64,000 nucleotides of DNA, taken from assembly GCA_016794925.1 (NCBI GenBank), contig JAEUIW010000008.1, positions 62,001 to 126,000 of the forward strand, written 5' to 3'. The position numbers and the translations under genes were made by a program. Below, in pieces: positions 55,372-64,000 of the stretch; the first letter of the stretch is position 1; each line of letters starts with the position of its first letter. The notes beneath the pieces are model-generated. The model ran no database searches and had not been told where the DNA came from. It saw only the letters and a program-made list of their open reading frames with translations. The stretch comes from Phycisphaerae bacterium. Its GTDB lineage: Bacteria; Planctomycetota; Phycisphaerae; Phycisphaerales; UBA1924.

Positions 55372-56151
55372 ATGGTCCCCACCGCCGTTATCAGCGACGT
55401 CCACGCCAACGCCGAAGCTCTGCGCGCGGTGCTCGCGGACATCGACCGGCGCGGCCTGACCCGCATCATCTCACTCGGGGACATCATCGGGTACGGCCCG
55501 GACCCGCGCGCGTGCGTCGATCTGGTCCGCGCCCGCTGCGAGTGGTCCCTCATGGGCAACCATGACTTCGGCGTCCTCTACGAACCCACGAACTTCAACC
55601 CCGGGGCCGAGTCCGCCGCCTACTGGACCCGCGAGGCCCTCGACTCCGAGCCCGACGCCGCGCTCCGCAAGGAACGCTACGAGTTCCTCGGCCGTCTCCG
55701 CGTCCGGGTGGTCGAGCCCGGAAGCACGCAGTCCGGACCGATCCTGGCCGTGCACGGATCGCCCCGACGGCCCATCAACGAGTACATCTTCCCCGACGAC
55801 GTGGTCAACGCCCCGGACAAACTGACGACCCTCTTCGACCGCGTGCCGCGCCTGTGCCTGGTCGGCCACACGCACGTCCCCGGCGTGTTCACCAGCGAGC
55901 CGGATTTCTACCCGCCCGGCGAGCTGACCGACGGCGCGTACCGCTTCGCGCCCGACGAGAAAGCGATCATCAATGTCGGGTCCGTCGGGCAACCGCGCGA
56001 CCTCGACCCGCGGGCCGCGTACGCGATCCTCACTGACGACCGCATCGAGTTCGTCCGGATTCCCTACGACGTGGACGCGACCGCGAAGAAGATCAAAGCC
56101 ATCCCGCAACTCAACGACTGGCTCGGCGACCGGCTGTACGAGGGGCGGTGA
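55372..56151 (+). CDS. Calcineurin-like phosphodiesterase (YfcE/MJ0936-type)
   Basis: A 259-residue metallophosphoesterase. Metal-binding motifs are AVISDVHANAEAL (5-17), SLGDIIGYGPDP, LMGNHDFG and VGHTHVPG, plus NVGSVGQPRD near the end. This set fits the phosphodiesterase family with a two-metal centre. The ATG at 55372 gives a protein without the Arg-rich upstream extension of the open frame. Substrate unknown. Confidence 0.9.
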   Translation: MVPTAVISDVHANAEALRAVLADIDRRGLTRIISLGDIIGYGPDPRACVDLVRARCEWSLMGNHDFGVLYEPTNFNPGAESAAYWTREALDSEPDAALRKERYEFLGRLRVRVVEPGSTQSGPILAVHGSPRRPINEYIFPDDVVNAPDKLTTLFDRVPRLCLVGHTHVPGVFTSEPDFYPPGELTDGAYRFAPDEKAIINVGSVGQPRDLDPRAAYAILTDDRIEFVRIPYDVDATAKKIKAIPQLNDWLGDRLYEGR

Positions 56152-56237
56152 CCCCGCCGCCGATCGTGGGTCGCGTCCCCATTCACGCCGCGCCCGAAGG
56201 CTCCCTCCCCCCGTCCGCCTGCAAGGATCGCTGACAC

Positions 56238-58580
56238 ATGCCCGCCGAGGTGAAACACCCCGTCCTCCGTATTGTCGTCCCCCTGCTGCTCGTCGCGGCG
56301 GGAATCGGCATCTTCTGGGCGGTCGCCACCAACACCACCCGAGCACGCTCGATCGGCGGAAGCCCGGGCCAGCCCGCGCCGTCCACGACCGCGACGACCA
56401 AGACACTCGACCCGTCCGTCGCGACTCCGAACGCGGCGCTCCAGCCTCCCGGCCCCAACCCGACGCCCGACTCCTCCGCGACTCCCGGTGCGCCCGAAAC
56501 GCCGACGACGGCTCCCGCGCACGCGGGATCGGAGCCCGCGCCCCGCAACCCGAGCGAGTCACCCGCGGCGACGGCGATTCCCGGGCCACGCTTCCGCGCC
56601 AAGGTGTGGCCCGCGCCGGACCGGCCGTTCGATCCGCTGGGCAGCCTCAATCCCAAGTCGGGGTACGAGCTGCTCGTTACGTTCACCGACCTCGGCGCGG
56701 GCGTCGACGCCGTCGACCTCACCAACCACTTCCGCACGCTGGCACGAACGGAGCACGAGCGCGTGCAGGCGTCCGCGTCGCACCAGATCCCCGGGGGGCC
56801 GCTGACCCGCGTCGCCCCTCTGGCGGCGCTCGCGCTCACGATCGACAAGGAACCGGTGAACCTCGCGGTCGATCCCGCGGGACCGCTGTGGCGTCAGACC
56901 GGCCCGGGAGAGTTCGAGGCGATCGTGGAGCGCATCGCCGACGCCGCGCCCGTCGCCCGCGTCGTCCGACGGTACACGCTGCAGCCGGGATCGTTCGACC
57001 TTGAACTCCACCAGCACGTCGTCAACCTGACCGCGTCGCCGCTCGCCGCGGCGTGGCACCAGTTCGGTCCGATCGACCTCCCCTCCGGCACGCTCCGCTA
57101 CGGCGGGGACATCCGGCGCGTTCGGTTCGGGTACCTGCTCAACGCGCAGTCCGATCCCTCGCGACAATTCGTGGAGGCGTCGCGCTTCATGCTGCCGCGC
57201 ACCAACATCCTCGGGGTGTCGGCCGGCAAGCAGGGCGTGCAGTGGCCCGACCTTCCGCCGCTGTGGCCGACCAAGGAAACGACCGCCGACGGTCTCTCGC
57301 CCGTGTTCACGGCGCTGACGAGCCGCTACTTCACGGTCGCGGCGCACCCCCTGCTGGACGCCCCCGCGGCCAATTCCGACAAGGTGCTCCGCGCCCTGGG
57401 CAGCGTGGATCGCGTGGTGATGGGACACGGCCTCAAGCCCGACGGGAACGAGGCGGATCCCACCGTCGTGCTCCGGATGCACGCCCCGGAAACGTCGCTC
57501 CCGGCGGGGGCCACGCTCGACCTGAGCATGGGCGTGTACGCCGGGCCCCTGACCAAGCCGGTGCTGGAGAAGGAACCGATCGGCAAGGCGCTGGGGCTGG
57601 GCGACCTGGTCATCTACACGTTCGGCGGCCCCTGCGCGTTCTGCACCTTCCAGCCGGTGGCCCGGGCGCTCCGCTGGTACCTCGGCTTCCTTCACGACCA
57701 CGTGGTGTTCGACTGGGCCCTGGCCATCATGGTGCTCGTGGTCACCGTGCGCACGATCCTGCATCCCGTCACCCGCTGGTCACAGGTGAACATGGCCCGG
57801 TTCAGCAAGCAGATCCAGGCCGTCGCCCCCAAGCAGAAGAAGATCCAGGAGCGATTCAAGGACGACCCCGCGAAGATGCGCGAGGAGATCGCCCGCCTGA
57901 TGCGCGAGGAGAAGATCAACTACTCCGGTGCGCTCGGCTGCCTCCCACTCTTCCTCCAGACGCCCATCTGGATCGCGTTGTACGCGATGATCTACTTCAC
58001 CTTCGAGCTGCGGCACGAGGCCGCGTTCTTCGGAGTCTTCCAGGCCGTCTCGGGCGGCAAGTGGACCTTCCTGGCCGACCTCTCCGAGCCCGATCACTTC
58101 ATCCCGTTCGCCTCCTCGATGAACATCCCCGTGCTCTCGTGGGTCATGGGGCCGATCGACGGTTTCAATATCGTCCCGATCATCCTCGGCTTCGTCTTCT
58201 ACCTCCAGCAGAAATATCTCACGCCGCCGACCGCGCCGGGCACGCTCTCCCCCGAGCAGGAATCGCAGCAGCGGATGATCAAGATCATGACGGTGGTGAT
58301 GTTCCCGCTGTTCATGTACAACGCCCCCGCCGCGCTCGCGATCTACTTCATGACCAACTCCACGCTGGGCATCCTCGAGGCCTCCTACATCCGCCGCCAC
58401 ATCAAGGCCGAGGAGCTGCTGCTGGAGCAGCGCCGCGCCGTCGCCGCCGCGACGCCCGGGCCGGCCGGCCCCTCCCCGCGCGCGGCCTCCAAGCCCGGCT
58501 TCTTCGAGCGCATCCGGCTGCAGGTCGAGGAACGGCAGCGGGAGCTGGAGCGTCAACGCAAGCGCAAGCCCAGGCCCTGA
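56238..58580 (+). CDS. yidC: Membrane protein insertase YidC
   Basis: A 780-residue protein, longer than the usual 550-600. A signal-anchor helix (residues 10-29) is followed by a Pro/Thr/Ala-rich linker (35-115), the large periplasmic P1 domain (about 120-450) and the conserved five-helix insertase core from about 470 (HDHVVFDWALAIMVLVVTVRTIL, GALGCLPLFLQTPIWIALYAMIYF, then PIILGFVFYLQQ and FPLFMYNAPAALAIYFMTNS). The core has the positively charged C1 loop (KKIQERFKDDPAKMREEI). A basic tail ends it. It inserts inner-membrane proteins with or without SecYEG. mnmE begins 31 bases downstream, as in many genomes. Confidence 0.97.
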   Translation: MPAEVKHPVLRIVVPLLLVAAGIGIFWAVATNTTRARSIGGSPGQPAPSTTATTKTLDPSVATPNAALQPPGPNPTPDSSATPGAPETPTTAPAHAGSEPAPRNPSESPAATAIPGPRFRAKVWPAPDRPFDPLGSLNPKSGYELLVTFTDLGAGVDAVDLTNHFRTLARTEHERVQASASHQIPGGPLTRVAPLAALALTIDKEPVNLAVDPAGPLWRQTGPGEFEAIVERIADAAPVARVVRRYTLQPGSFDLELHQHVVNLTASPLAAAWHQFGPIDLPSGTLRYGGDIRRVRFGYLLNAQSDPSRQFVEASRFMLPRTNILGVSAGKQGVQWPDLPPLWPTKETTADGLSPVFTALTSRYFTVAAHPLLDAPAANSDKVLRALGSVDRVVMGHGLKPDGNEADPTVVLRMHAPETSLPAGATLDLSMGVYAGPLTKPVLEKEPIGKALGLGDLVIYTFGGPCAFCTFQPVARALRWYLGFLHDHVVFDWALAIMVLVVTVRTILHPVTRWSQVNMARFSKQIQAVAPKQKKIQERFKDDPAKMREEIARLMREEKINYSGALGCLPLFLQTPIWIALYAMIYFTFELRHEAAFFGVFQAVSGGKWTFLADLSEPDHFIPFASSMNIPVLSWVMGPIDGFNIVPIILGFVFYLQQKYLTPPTAPGTLSPEQESQQRMIKIMTVVMFPLFMYNAPAALAIYFMTNSTLGILEASYIRRHIKAEELLLEQRRAVAAATPGPAGPSPRAASKPGFFERIRLQVEERQRELERQRKRKPRP

Positions 58581-58611
58581 CACGCCCAACCCCAACCGGA
58601 CCCGCGCGACC

Positions 58612-59997
58612 ATGAGCCGCGCCGACACCATCCTCGCTCCCGCGACCCCCGCCGACGCCCACGCGCCCCGCGCCCTCGTCCGCGCGAGCGGGCCGCGCGC
58701 CCGGGACCTGGTCCGCCGCTGTTTCCGATCCGAGTCCGACCTCCCCGGCGCGCGGCCCGCGATCTTCATCCCCGACTCGGGACCCGAGTTCCCGGTTCTG
58801 CTGGCCGTCTTCCACGCCCCCGCCTCGTACACCGGCGAGGACGCGTTCGAGGTCCTCACCGTCGGCAACCCCACCCTCGTCGGGCGCGTGATCGGGTCCC
58901 TGCTCGGGCCGCGCGCGCCGGACGGCCCCGGCGTCGTGCGGCTCGCGCTCCCGGGCGAGTTCACGGCCCGCGCCTACGAGAACGGCAGGCTCACGCTCGA
59001 TCAGGCCGAGGGCGTCGCGGCCCTCATCGCCGCCCGAACCGCGCGCCAAGCGGGGCTCGCCCGCCGCCTGCTCTCGGGCGAGTCCGGGCACGCCTTCCGC
59101 GGCTGGGCCGATCGGACCGCCGCGGCGCTCGCCCTGGTCGAAGCGTCGCTCGATTTCTCGGATCAGGACGGGATCGCCCCGGACGTGCTCGCCGCCGCGA
59201 CCGACCGGATCACCGCGGTCGTCACCGAGATCGAAGCACGGCTGCGCGCATCCGCGCCGCGCGAGTCCCGGCCGGGCCGCACCCGCATCGCGCTCGTGGG
59301 CGCGCCCAACGCGGGCAAGTCCACGCTCTTCAACGCGCTCCTTGGCCGCGCCCGCGCCGTCGCGTCGGCCGTGCCCGGCGCCACCCGTGATGCGCTCGCC
59401 GAACCCCTCACGCTCGGCCCCGCACGCGCCGCCGTCGATGTCGAGCTCATCGATCTTCCCGGACTGGTCGCGCCCGACCCCCACGCGGGCCCTTCCATCG
59501 CCGCGGCGCAGCGACAGGCCCACGCGGCACTCGCCGACTGCGACATCGCGCTCTGGTGCGATCCGACCGGCCTCTTTCACCCGGCGCCGCCGACGGCGCC
59601 CGAGACCCGCGTGATCAGGGTGCGCACCATGTGCGACCGGCCGAGCCGGCCCGCCACCCGAACCACCACGACCGATGCCCGCGCCGTGTGCGCGCTCGAC
59701 GGACGCGGGCTCGATGCCCTACGCCTCGCCCTGGTCGATGCCGCCGCGGCGTGCGACCCCGATCCCGGCGACCTCGTGCCACGCCACCGCGATTCCCTCG
59801 AGCGGGCCGCCACTGCCCTTCGTGAGGCCGCGGCACACGCCCACCACCCCCACCACCCCCACCACCCCGGGCCGAGCCCGGAACTCCTGGCCGAGTCACT
59901 CCGGTGTGCGCTCGGCGCGCTCGATGAACTCACGGGACGCACCACGCCCGACGACATCCTCGGTCGCATCTTCTCCTCATTCTGCATCGGCAAGTAG
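58612..59997 (+). CDS. mnmE: tRNA modification GTPase MnmE
   Basis: A 461-residue protein that with MnmG modifies the wobble uridine of several tRNAs. The tetrahydrofolate-binding N-terminal domain (1-115) is followed by a helical domain and the inserted G domain: G1 GAPNAGKS at 230-237, PGATRD at 255-260 and G3 DLPG at 281-284. The C-terminal FCIGK is intact. The G4 motif NKxD is not seen; TMCD occurs in its place near 339-342. A His/Pro run (HHPHHPHHPG) lies in the C-terminal helical part. mnmG is not in the window. Confidence 0.95.
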   Translation: MSRADTILAPATPADAHAPRALVRASGPRARDLVRRCFRSESDLPGARPAIFIPDSGPEFPVLLAVFHAPASYTGEDAFEVLTVGNPTLVGRVIGSLLGPRAPDGPGVVRLALPGEFTARAYENGRLTLDQAEGVAALIAARTARQAGLARRLLSGESGHAFRGWADRTAAALALVEASLDFSDQDGIAPDVLAAATDRITAVVTEIEARLRASAPRESRPGRTRIALVGAPNAGKSTLFNALLGRARAVASAVPGATRDALAEPLTLGPARAAVDVELIDLPGLVAPDPHAGPSIAAAQRQAHAALADCDIALWCDPTGLFHPAPPTAPETRVIRVRTMCDRPSRPATRTTTTDARAVCALDGRGLDALRLALVDAAAACDPDPGDLVPRHRDSLERAATALREAAAHAHHPHHPHHPGPSPELLAESLRCALGALDELTGRTTPDDILGRIFSSFCIGK

Positions 59998-60012
59998 ACC
60001 TCGCGGGCCGCC

Positions 60013-60453
60013 TCAGCGCGTCGCCGCTGCGCGCAGGAACCCGCTCAGGTACCGCTCGATGAACATCGCAGTCGCCGTCGAAGTGCCCCGCGTGTCCACG
60101 CCCCACACGCAGGCCAACGCGTCCGTCCACTCGGGGTCGAACTGCACGGCGTAGCGATCATGCACGGTCAGCACGTGCGGCAGCGTCCCGATCAGCGATG
60201 CGCTCAATGCGTTGACCCCCGGGCCGCCCAGGGAAAGCGTCGCCCGCCGCCGGAGGTCCGCGTCGTTGAGGTACCACAGGTCGGTACAGACGCCCGCGCG
60301 CCCGCCGCGCGCGCCGATCGCCTTGATCAGGGCGTATGCCAACGGTCGGTCGTGCTCCTCCGCTCGGGGGTGCGCCCCGACGACGACCACGACCCGCCCC
60401 TTTTCCCCACTCTCGCGCGCCGCGTCGTCACCCGGGCCGCTCCCGTGCGCCAT
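60013..60453 (-). CDS. Hypothetical protein, no recognised family
   Basis: About 146 residues from ATG 60453, where GGAG lies upstream; the open frame to 60579 is less likely. It contains VVVVVGAHPRAEEHDRPLAYAL, VCTDLWYLND and LSLGGPGVNALSASLIG, a mixed alpha/beta pattern suggesting a small Rossmann-like fold. No catalytic motif is certain. It is convergent with mnmE, 15 bases apart, and transcribed toward it. Confidence 0.6.
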   Translation of the reverse strand: MAHGSGPGDDAARESGEKGRVVVVVGAHPRAEEHDRPLAYALIKAIGARGGRAGVCTDLWYLNDADLRRRATLSLGGPGVNALSASLIGTLPHVLTVHDRYAVQFDPEWTDALACVWGVDTRGTSTATAMFIERYLSGFLRAAATR

Positions 60454-61037
60454 TTCATCCCACTCCGCCAACCCCGTCACCCGGGCGGATGGTAACGAGT
60501 TGCGCACGTCCGGAATTGCGCTGCCGCATTCCTCCCCGGAACCACATCGGCATCGTGCACCAAGTCCAAAAATCGACACGGGGCGCGGAGCGCCCCGAGT
60601 CGTTGGAGGAGAGAGAGATATCGTCAGCGGCCCATACGGCTCGGCCGTTCGCTATCAACGCAGTATCGGACCCAACCCACGATCCACCCTATTTGTCAAC
60701 ACCTAACTCTGCCTGTCTATACGCAAAAAACAAGTCCGCGGTTTCATCCATCTGTTTTCATCCCCATTTTCCGGATCCGATAAGCAAGTGCTTATTCCAC
60801 AAGCAGTTGTGGTCGTTTCCACTTTGTGGGCGCGATCACCACATCCCATTGTGGATTTGATGCTCCGATTGCAAATTCTGAGTTTCCGGCTTGGATCCGC
60901 GCACTCGTTCCAACCGCTACCTAGGGGACTTTGCATGCACATGACGTTGGCCCGGGCCACGCCTGTTTCGGATGCTCCAATCGCATTCGCCCTTCCCGAG
61001 ACCCCCTCGGTTCGGCGAGTTGTCTGGAGATCCCCTC
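60454..61037. other. Intergenic region with a cluster of CCACA/TGTGG dyads
   Basis: About 580 bases with no credible gene, noticeably less GC-rich than its surroundings. Between 60780 and 60854 lie four dyads: ATAAGCA-AG-TGCTTAT (60780-60795), CCACAA-GCAG-TTGTGG (60797-60812), CCAC-TTT-GTGG (60819-60829) and CCACA-6 bases-TGTGG (60839-60854). The elements TTATTCCACA and TGTGGATTT resemble weak DnaA boxes. It lies beside yidC and mnmE, genes often close to chromosomal origins, but equally could be a complex promoter for the gene at 61038. Confidence 0.5.
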
Positions 61038-61514
61038 ATGGCCCTTCGACTCGGACATCTCTTGGTCAATCGCGGCGTCATCACCGAAGATCAACGCGCG
61101 AACATCCTGGACGAGCAGCGGATCACCGGCCGGCCCTTCGGAGAGCTGGCGGAGAACATGTTCGGCGTCAGCCCGAAGGACGTAGAGGCCGCGTGGGCCG
61201 AGCAGTATGCATCGCTCGCGGAGTGGCTTGACCCGCGCGAGGAGCCGACCGACCCCGCGGCGCTCAACCTGATCACGAGACGTCAGGCGTGGCAGTTCGG
61301 CCTGCTGCCGTTGCGCTTCGAGGGCGAGGAACTGAGAATCGCGACCACTCAGGAGCATCTGGTGCGTGCGCTGGGCTTCTCGAGCTGGGGGCTGGGCGTT
61401 CCCTGCTACTTCGTGCTGGCCAAGCGCGACGAGATGGCCGCGGCACTGATGAAACATTACCCGATGCAGGGGGCCGATCAGCATCTGCTCGCCTCCAGCG
61501 GGCGCGCGGCGTGA
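61038..61514 (+). CDS. Stand-alone MshEN/GspE N-terminal domain protein
   Basis: A 158-residue protein from ATG 61038 with GGAGA eight bases upstream. It resembles the N-terminal MshEN/GspE-N domain of type II secretion ATPases: LGHLLVNRGVITEDQRANILDEQRITGRPFG at the start, then NLITRRQAWQFGLLPLRFEGEELRIATT. The ATPase domain is missing. Such isolated domains can bind cyclic-di-GMP, but the binding motif was not verified here. A strong terminator follows at 61671. Confidence 0.78.
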   Translation: MALRLGHLLVNRGVITEDQRANILDEQRITGRPFGELAENMFGVSPKDVEAAWAEQYASLAEWLDPREEPTDPAALNLITRRQAWQFGLLPLRFEGEELRIATTQEHLVRALGFSSWGLGVPCYFVLAKRDEMAAALMKHYPMQGADQHLLASSGRAA

Positions 61515-61670
61515 TGACGTGCGGCTCGGGTGGCGCCGGGCCGTGATGGAAGGGGGTCGGCCGACACGCGCAGCGTGATCGCCGGGCGGCCGCGCCGTGC
61601 CGGCATCCGGTGAGTGTCGAGCCTGACGAACCGGGCCGGGCGCGAGGTGCGCCGGCTCGGAGGACACACG

Positions 61671-61708
61671 CGGGCCCGTCCGGAGGGGGACGGGCTCGCG
61701 GCTTTTTT
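61671..61708 (+). terminator. Intrinsic terminator
   Basis: An 11-base-pair stem (61671-61681 with 61688-61698, one G-U pair) with loop GGAGGG is followed after four bases by six T. It ends the transcript of the MshEN-domain gene and separates it from rimO. Confidence 0.85.
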
Positions 61709-61789
61709 GGCGGCCTCAACCCGCCTCGGGCACAGGATCGATTCGTTCCCGACCGGTTCTCCGGCGTCCGGAGCCTACCGTTGGGTGCG

Positions 61790-63466
61790 ATGCCCCGACG
61801 TCGAGGAACTCACCGCTCCGTGCCGCCCGCCGAGGACCCTCGACCGCCTCAGACGGTCGCGTTCGTGAGCCTCGGATGCCCCAAGAACCTGGTGGATTCC
61901 GAGAAGATGCTCGGCTCGCTCGCCGAAGCGGGGATCGTCCCGGTCTCGATCAACCCGGAGGGGGGTGATTTCGGCGGCGCGGACGCCGTGGTTGTCAACA
62001 CGTGCGGATTTCTCGAAGCCTCCAAGGACGAGTCCCTGGGCGTCATCAAGGACGCCATCGCGGCCAAGGGACGCGGCGAGCTGAAGCGCGTCGTGGTGGC
62101 CGGGTGCCTGGTGCAGCGTCACCGTGCCAAGATGCTCGAATGGGCGCCCGGCATCGACGCGATGGTCGGGGTGTTCGACCGCGACAAGATAGTCGAGGCC
62201 GTGCGGGGCGCGCGAACCGCCCCGGACACCGCGGGTTCGGCGCGCGGCGCGGCCGTGGAACCGTCGCCCCCGTACTGGGTCGCCGCCAACGCGCTGGTCG
62301 CGGCCCGCGAGCGGGGCCTGCGCACGGCCGGCCTGACCGTCAACGGCAAGGACGGGATGGGCATCGGGTATTTCGAGGACGACTCGGCGCGGCTGCGTCT
62401 CACGCCACGCCACTACGCGTACCTGCGGGTTTCCGAGGGCTGCAACCAGAACTGCGCGTTCTGCACCATCCCGAGCATCCGCGGCAAGATGCGCAGCAAG
62501 CCGCTCGAGCACATCGCGGCGGAGTGCCGCGAGCTGGTCAACGACGGGGCGTTCGAGCTCCTGCTGATCGGCCAGGATACCACCAGCTACGGCGACGACG
62601 TGGGAGCGGGGCTGCAACCGGACGGCTCGGGCGGCCTGCCGCGCCTGCTGCGGACGCTCTCGGGCACGCTGGATGAGCTGGGCAGCCAGGGCTGGCTGCG
62701 GCTGATGTACGCCTACCCGTCCAACTTCTCGGATCCGATCATCGACGCGTTCGCGGCCCTGTCCGATCGACCGGGTTCGCACCTGCTTCCGTATCTGGAC
62801 ATTCCGCTCCAGCACGCCTCGGACCGGGTGTTGTCGTTGATGCGCCGGAACGTAACGCGGGCCCAGCAGCGTCACGTCATCGAGCGGCTGCGGGCTCGGA
62901 TCCCGGGCTTCGCGGTGCGGACCACGTTCATTTCGGGATTCCCGGGCGAGACCGAGGACGACCACCGGCAACTGCTGGAGTTCATCGAGGAGATGCGGTT
63001 CGAGGCCGTGGGGGTGTTCGAGTACAGCCACGAGGAGGGGACGGTCGCGGGCACCATGGAGCACGACCCGGCGCTGGCCGTGCATCCCGAGGTGAAGGCC
63101 CGTCGCCGAGGCGAGGTGATGGCGGTGCAACAGCGGCTGGCGTTCGAACGCAACCGCGCCCTGGCGGCGGAATTCGATGAGCGCCGCCCCGAGCGGGGCG
63201 GCCGGCGGGCCGACGTGCTGATCGATCATGCGCTGCGGTCGGTGGGGAAGGGCACCAGCGGGGTGGGCAAGGGGGGGAGGCTGTACGCGGGGCGGACGCG
63301 CTGGCAGGCTCCGCAGATCGACGGTACGACGTACGTCCAGTCGGCGCACGCACTCGCGCCGGGCGAACTGGTCCGCTGCGTCATCACGGGCAGCGACGGG
63401 TACGACCTGGTGGCGCGTCCGATCGAGGAGATCGAGAAGCGGGTGTCGCTGAGCGTGATCCGGTGA
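61790..63466 (+). CDS. rimO: Ribosomal protein S12 methylthiotransferase RimO
   Basis: A 558-residue radical-SAM enzyme that adds a methylthio group to an aspartate of ribosomal protein S12. N-terminal cluster cysteines are C30 (SLGCPKN), C72 (NTCGFLE) and C106 (VAGCLVQ); the radical-SAM motif is CNQNCAFC at 218-225. A C-terminal TRAM-like region follows (LYAGRTRWQAPQIDGTTYV). It is about 110 residues longer than typical because of an insertion at about 140-205 (ARTAPDTAGSARGAA onward) and an N-terminal extension. ATG 61790 is preferred to the open frame to 61610, which would run through the terminator. Confidence 0.95.
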   Translation: MPRRRGTHRSVPPAEDPRPPQTVAFVSLGCPKNLVDSEKMLGSLAEAGIVPVSINPEGGDFGGADAVVVNTCGFLEASKDESLGVIKDAIAAKGRGELKRVVVAGCLVQRHRAKMLEWAPGIDAMVGVFDRDKIVEAVRGARTAPDTAGSARGAAVEPSPPYWVAANALVAARERGLRTAGLTVNGKDGMGIGYFEDDSARLRLTPRHYAYLRVSEGCNQNCAFCTIPSIRGKMRSKPLEHIAAECRELVNDGAFELLLIGQDTTSYGDDVGAGLQPDGSGGLPRLLRTLSGTLDELGSQGWLRLMYAYPSNFSDPIIDAFAALSDRPGSHLLPYLDIPLQHASDRVLSLMRRNVTRAQQRHVIERLRARIPGFAVRTTFISGFPGETEDDHRQLLEFIEEMRFEAVGVFEYSHEEGTVAGTMEHDPALAVHPEVKARRRGEVMAVQQRLAFERNRALAAEFDERRPERGGRRADVLIDHALRSVGKGTSGVGKGGRLYAGRTRWQAPQIDGTTYVQSAHALAPGELVRCVITGSDGYDLVARPIEEIEKRVSLSVIR

Positions 63467-63756
63467 CGGTCCGAGGGCGCGCGGGCCCGCTCGGATGTGA
63501 GGGGTTGCCACACTTTGGCTTCCGGAATTGAAACTCCAGAGGAAACGTGGCGACGCTCGTGATGCGCGGCACGAGTTGACCGCGTCGATGCCGCGCGCAG
63601 TGACGCCGCGATGGGGATTCAATCCCCGGTGCGCCGTCCTCGACCGCGGGTGATCGTCCTGACCCGGCTTGCCGGAGTCGGTCATGCCTCGGACCGCCCA
63701 CGATCGCGCCACCCCGGCGCACGCGGCGGCCCGCGAGCCAATAGACTCCGGTCGCC

Positions 63757-64000
63757 ATGAAACTCGCGCTGCACTGGAAAATACTGATCGGCCTGGCGCT
63801 CGGCGTGGGGGTGGGCCTGGCGCTGAACCGGTGGAGCGGTGACCTGCGCGCGGCGTGGGGGGCGGACGGGGCGGGCGCGATGCTCATCGACTTCGCGGTC
63901 AATCTCAACCGCGTGCTCGGAGAGATGTTCAAGCGGTCGCTGCAGTTCATCGCTGCGCCGATCATTCTCTTCGCGCTCATCCTGGCCATCGGGTCGCTGG
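63757..64000 (+). CDS. Dicarboxylate/amino acid:cation symporter (DAACS), 3' end outside window
   Basis: The first 81 residues only. It begins MKLALHWKILIGLALGVGVGL, the typical first helix of GltP/DctA-type sodium or proton symporters, then LGEMFKRSLQFIAAPIILFALILAIGSL, the conserved second helix region. The remainder is outside the window. The 290 bases before it hold no gene. Confidence 0.85.
   Translation, partial: MKLALHWKILIGLALGVGVGLALNRWSGDLRAAWGADGAGAMLIDFAVNLNRVLGEMFKRSLQFIAAPIILFALILAIGSL

Noticed and set aside
59834-59872. CCACCACCC repeats inside mnmE as a separate repeat element
   Set aside because: It is a short His/Pro-coding low-complexity stretch inside an intact gene.
63527-63534. 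ATTGAAAC sequence reminiscent of a CRISPR repeat end
   Set aside because: A single occurrence with no second repeat or spacer pattern.
63613-63627. GGGGATT-C-AATCCCC palindrome
   Set aside because: The one-base loop cannot form a useful hairpin and no gene is clearly controlled by it.

Overview
The window is very GC-rich chromosomal DNA from a Gram-negative bacterium, densely packed on both strands. A planctomycete of the Phycisphaerae type is the best guess. The hints are the ThuA/DUF1080 sugar protein, a large protein kinase with an N-terminal catalytic domain and C-terminal membrane helices, a fibro-slime protein, a DUF1559-like pseudopilin and an RHS protein. This is a judgement from gene content and codon style, not from a phylogenetic marker. 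Core genes recognised are nuoB, thiC, serA, uppP, atpG, two clpP genes, yidC, mnmE, rimO and a tRNA-Arg(CCT).

Layout. 1-6.4 kb (minus): a Tol/Exb-like envelope energy module (TPR protein, ExbB, ExbD, beta-propeller membrane protein cut by the window edge). 6.6-9.7 kb (minus): a BlaI repressor and a BlaR1-like M56 protease with a candidate operator. 9.9-17.9 kb (plus): ThuA/DUF1080 protein, nucleoside-type MFS transporter, NagB-LmbE fusion, YbaB protein, Ser/Thr kinase. 18.2-20 kb: fibro-slime protein, terminator, small lipoprotein, tRNA. 20.5-30.3 kb (plus): an 8 kb RHS gene followed by a toxin/immunity cassette region with lower GC and two copied scraps of the RHS core. 30.3-32.3 kb (minus): fatty acid desaturase, cupin, NTF2-like protein. 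32.5-36.4 kb (minus): a thiamine pyrophosphate riboswitch heading an overlapping operon of an AlkD-like DNA repair gene, a small frameshifted gene, thiC and a uracil-DNA-glycosylase-like gene. 36.8-38.9 kb: GNAT and two DinB-like genes. 39-41.9 kb (minus): a tight operon of an exported anchored protein preceded by a G12 tract, a secreted eight-cysteine protein, a MauE/DoxX membrane protein and a pseudopilin. 41.9-55.1 kb: mostly minus-strand housekeeping genes. 55.4-64 kb (plus): phosphodiesterase, yidC, mnmE, a palindrome-rich intergenic region, a GspE-N domain protein, rimO, and the start of a dicarboxylate/amino acid symporter.

The three places most worth attention are the RHS tip cassettes with recombination scars, the TPP-riboswitch operon that mixes DNA repair with thiamine synthesis, and the MauE/cysteine-rich protein/pseudopilin operon. 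Most other long reading frames are antisense shadows caused by high GC. Start codons were moved from the longest frame wherever a ribosome binding site, signal peptide or family alignment argued for it.
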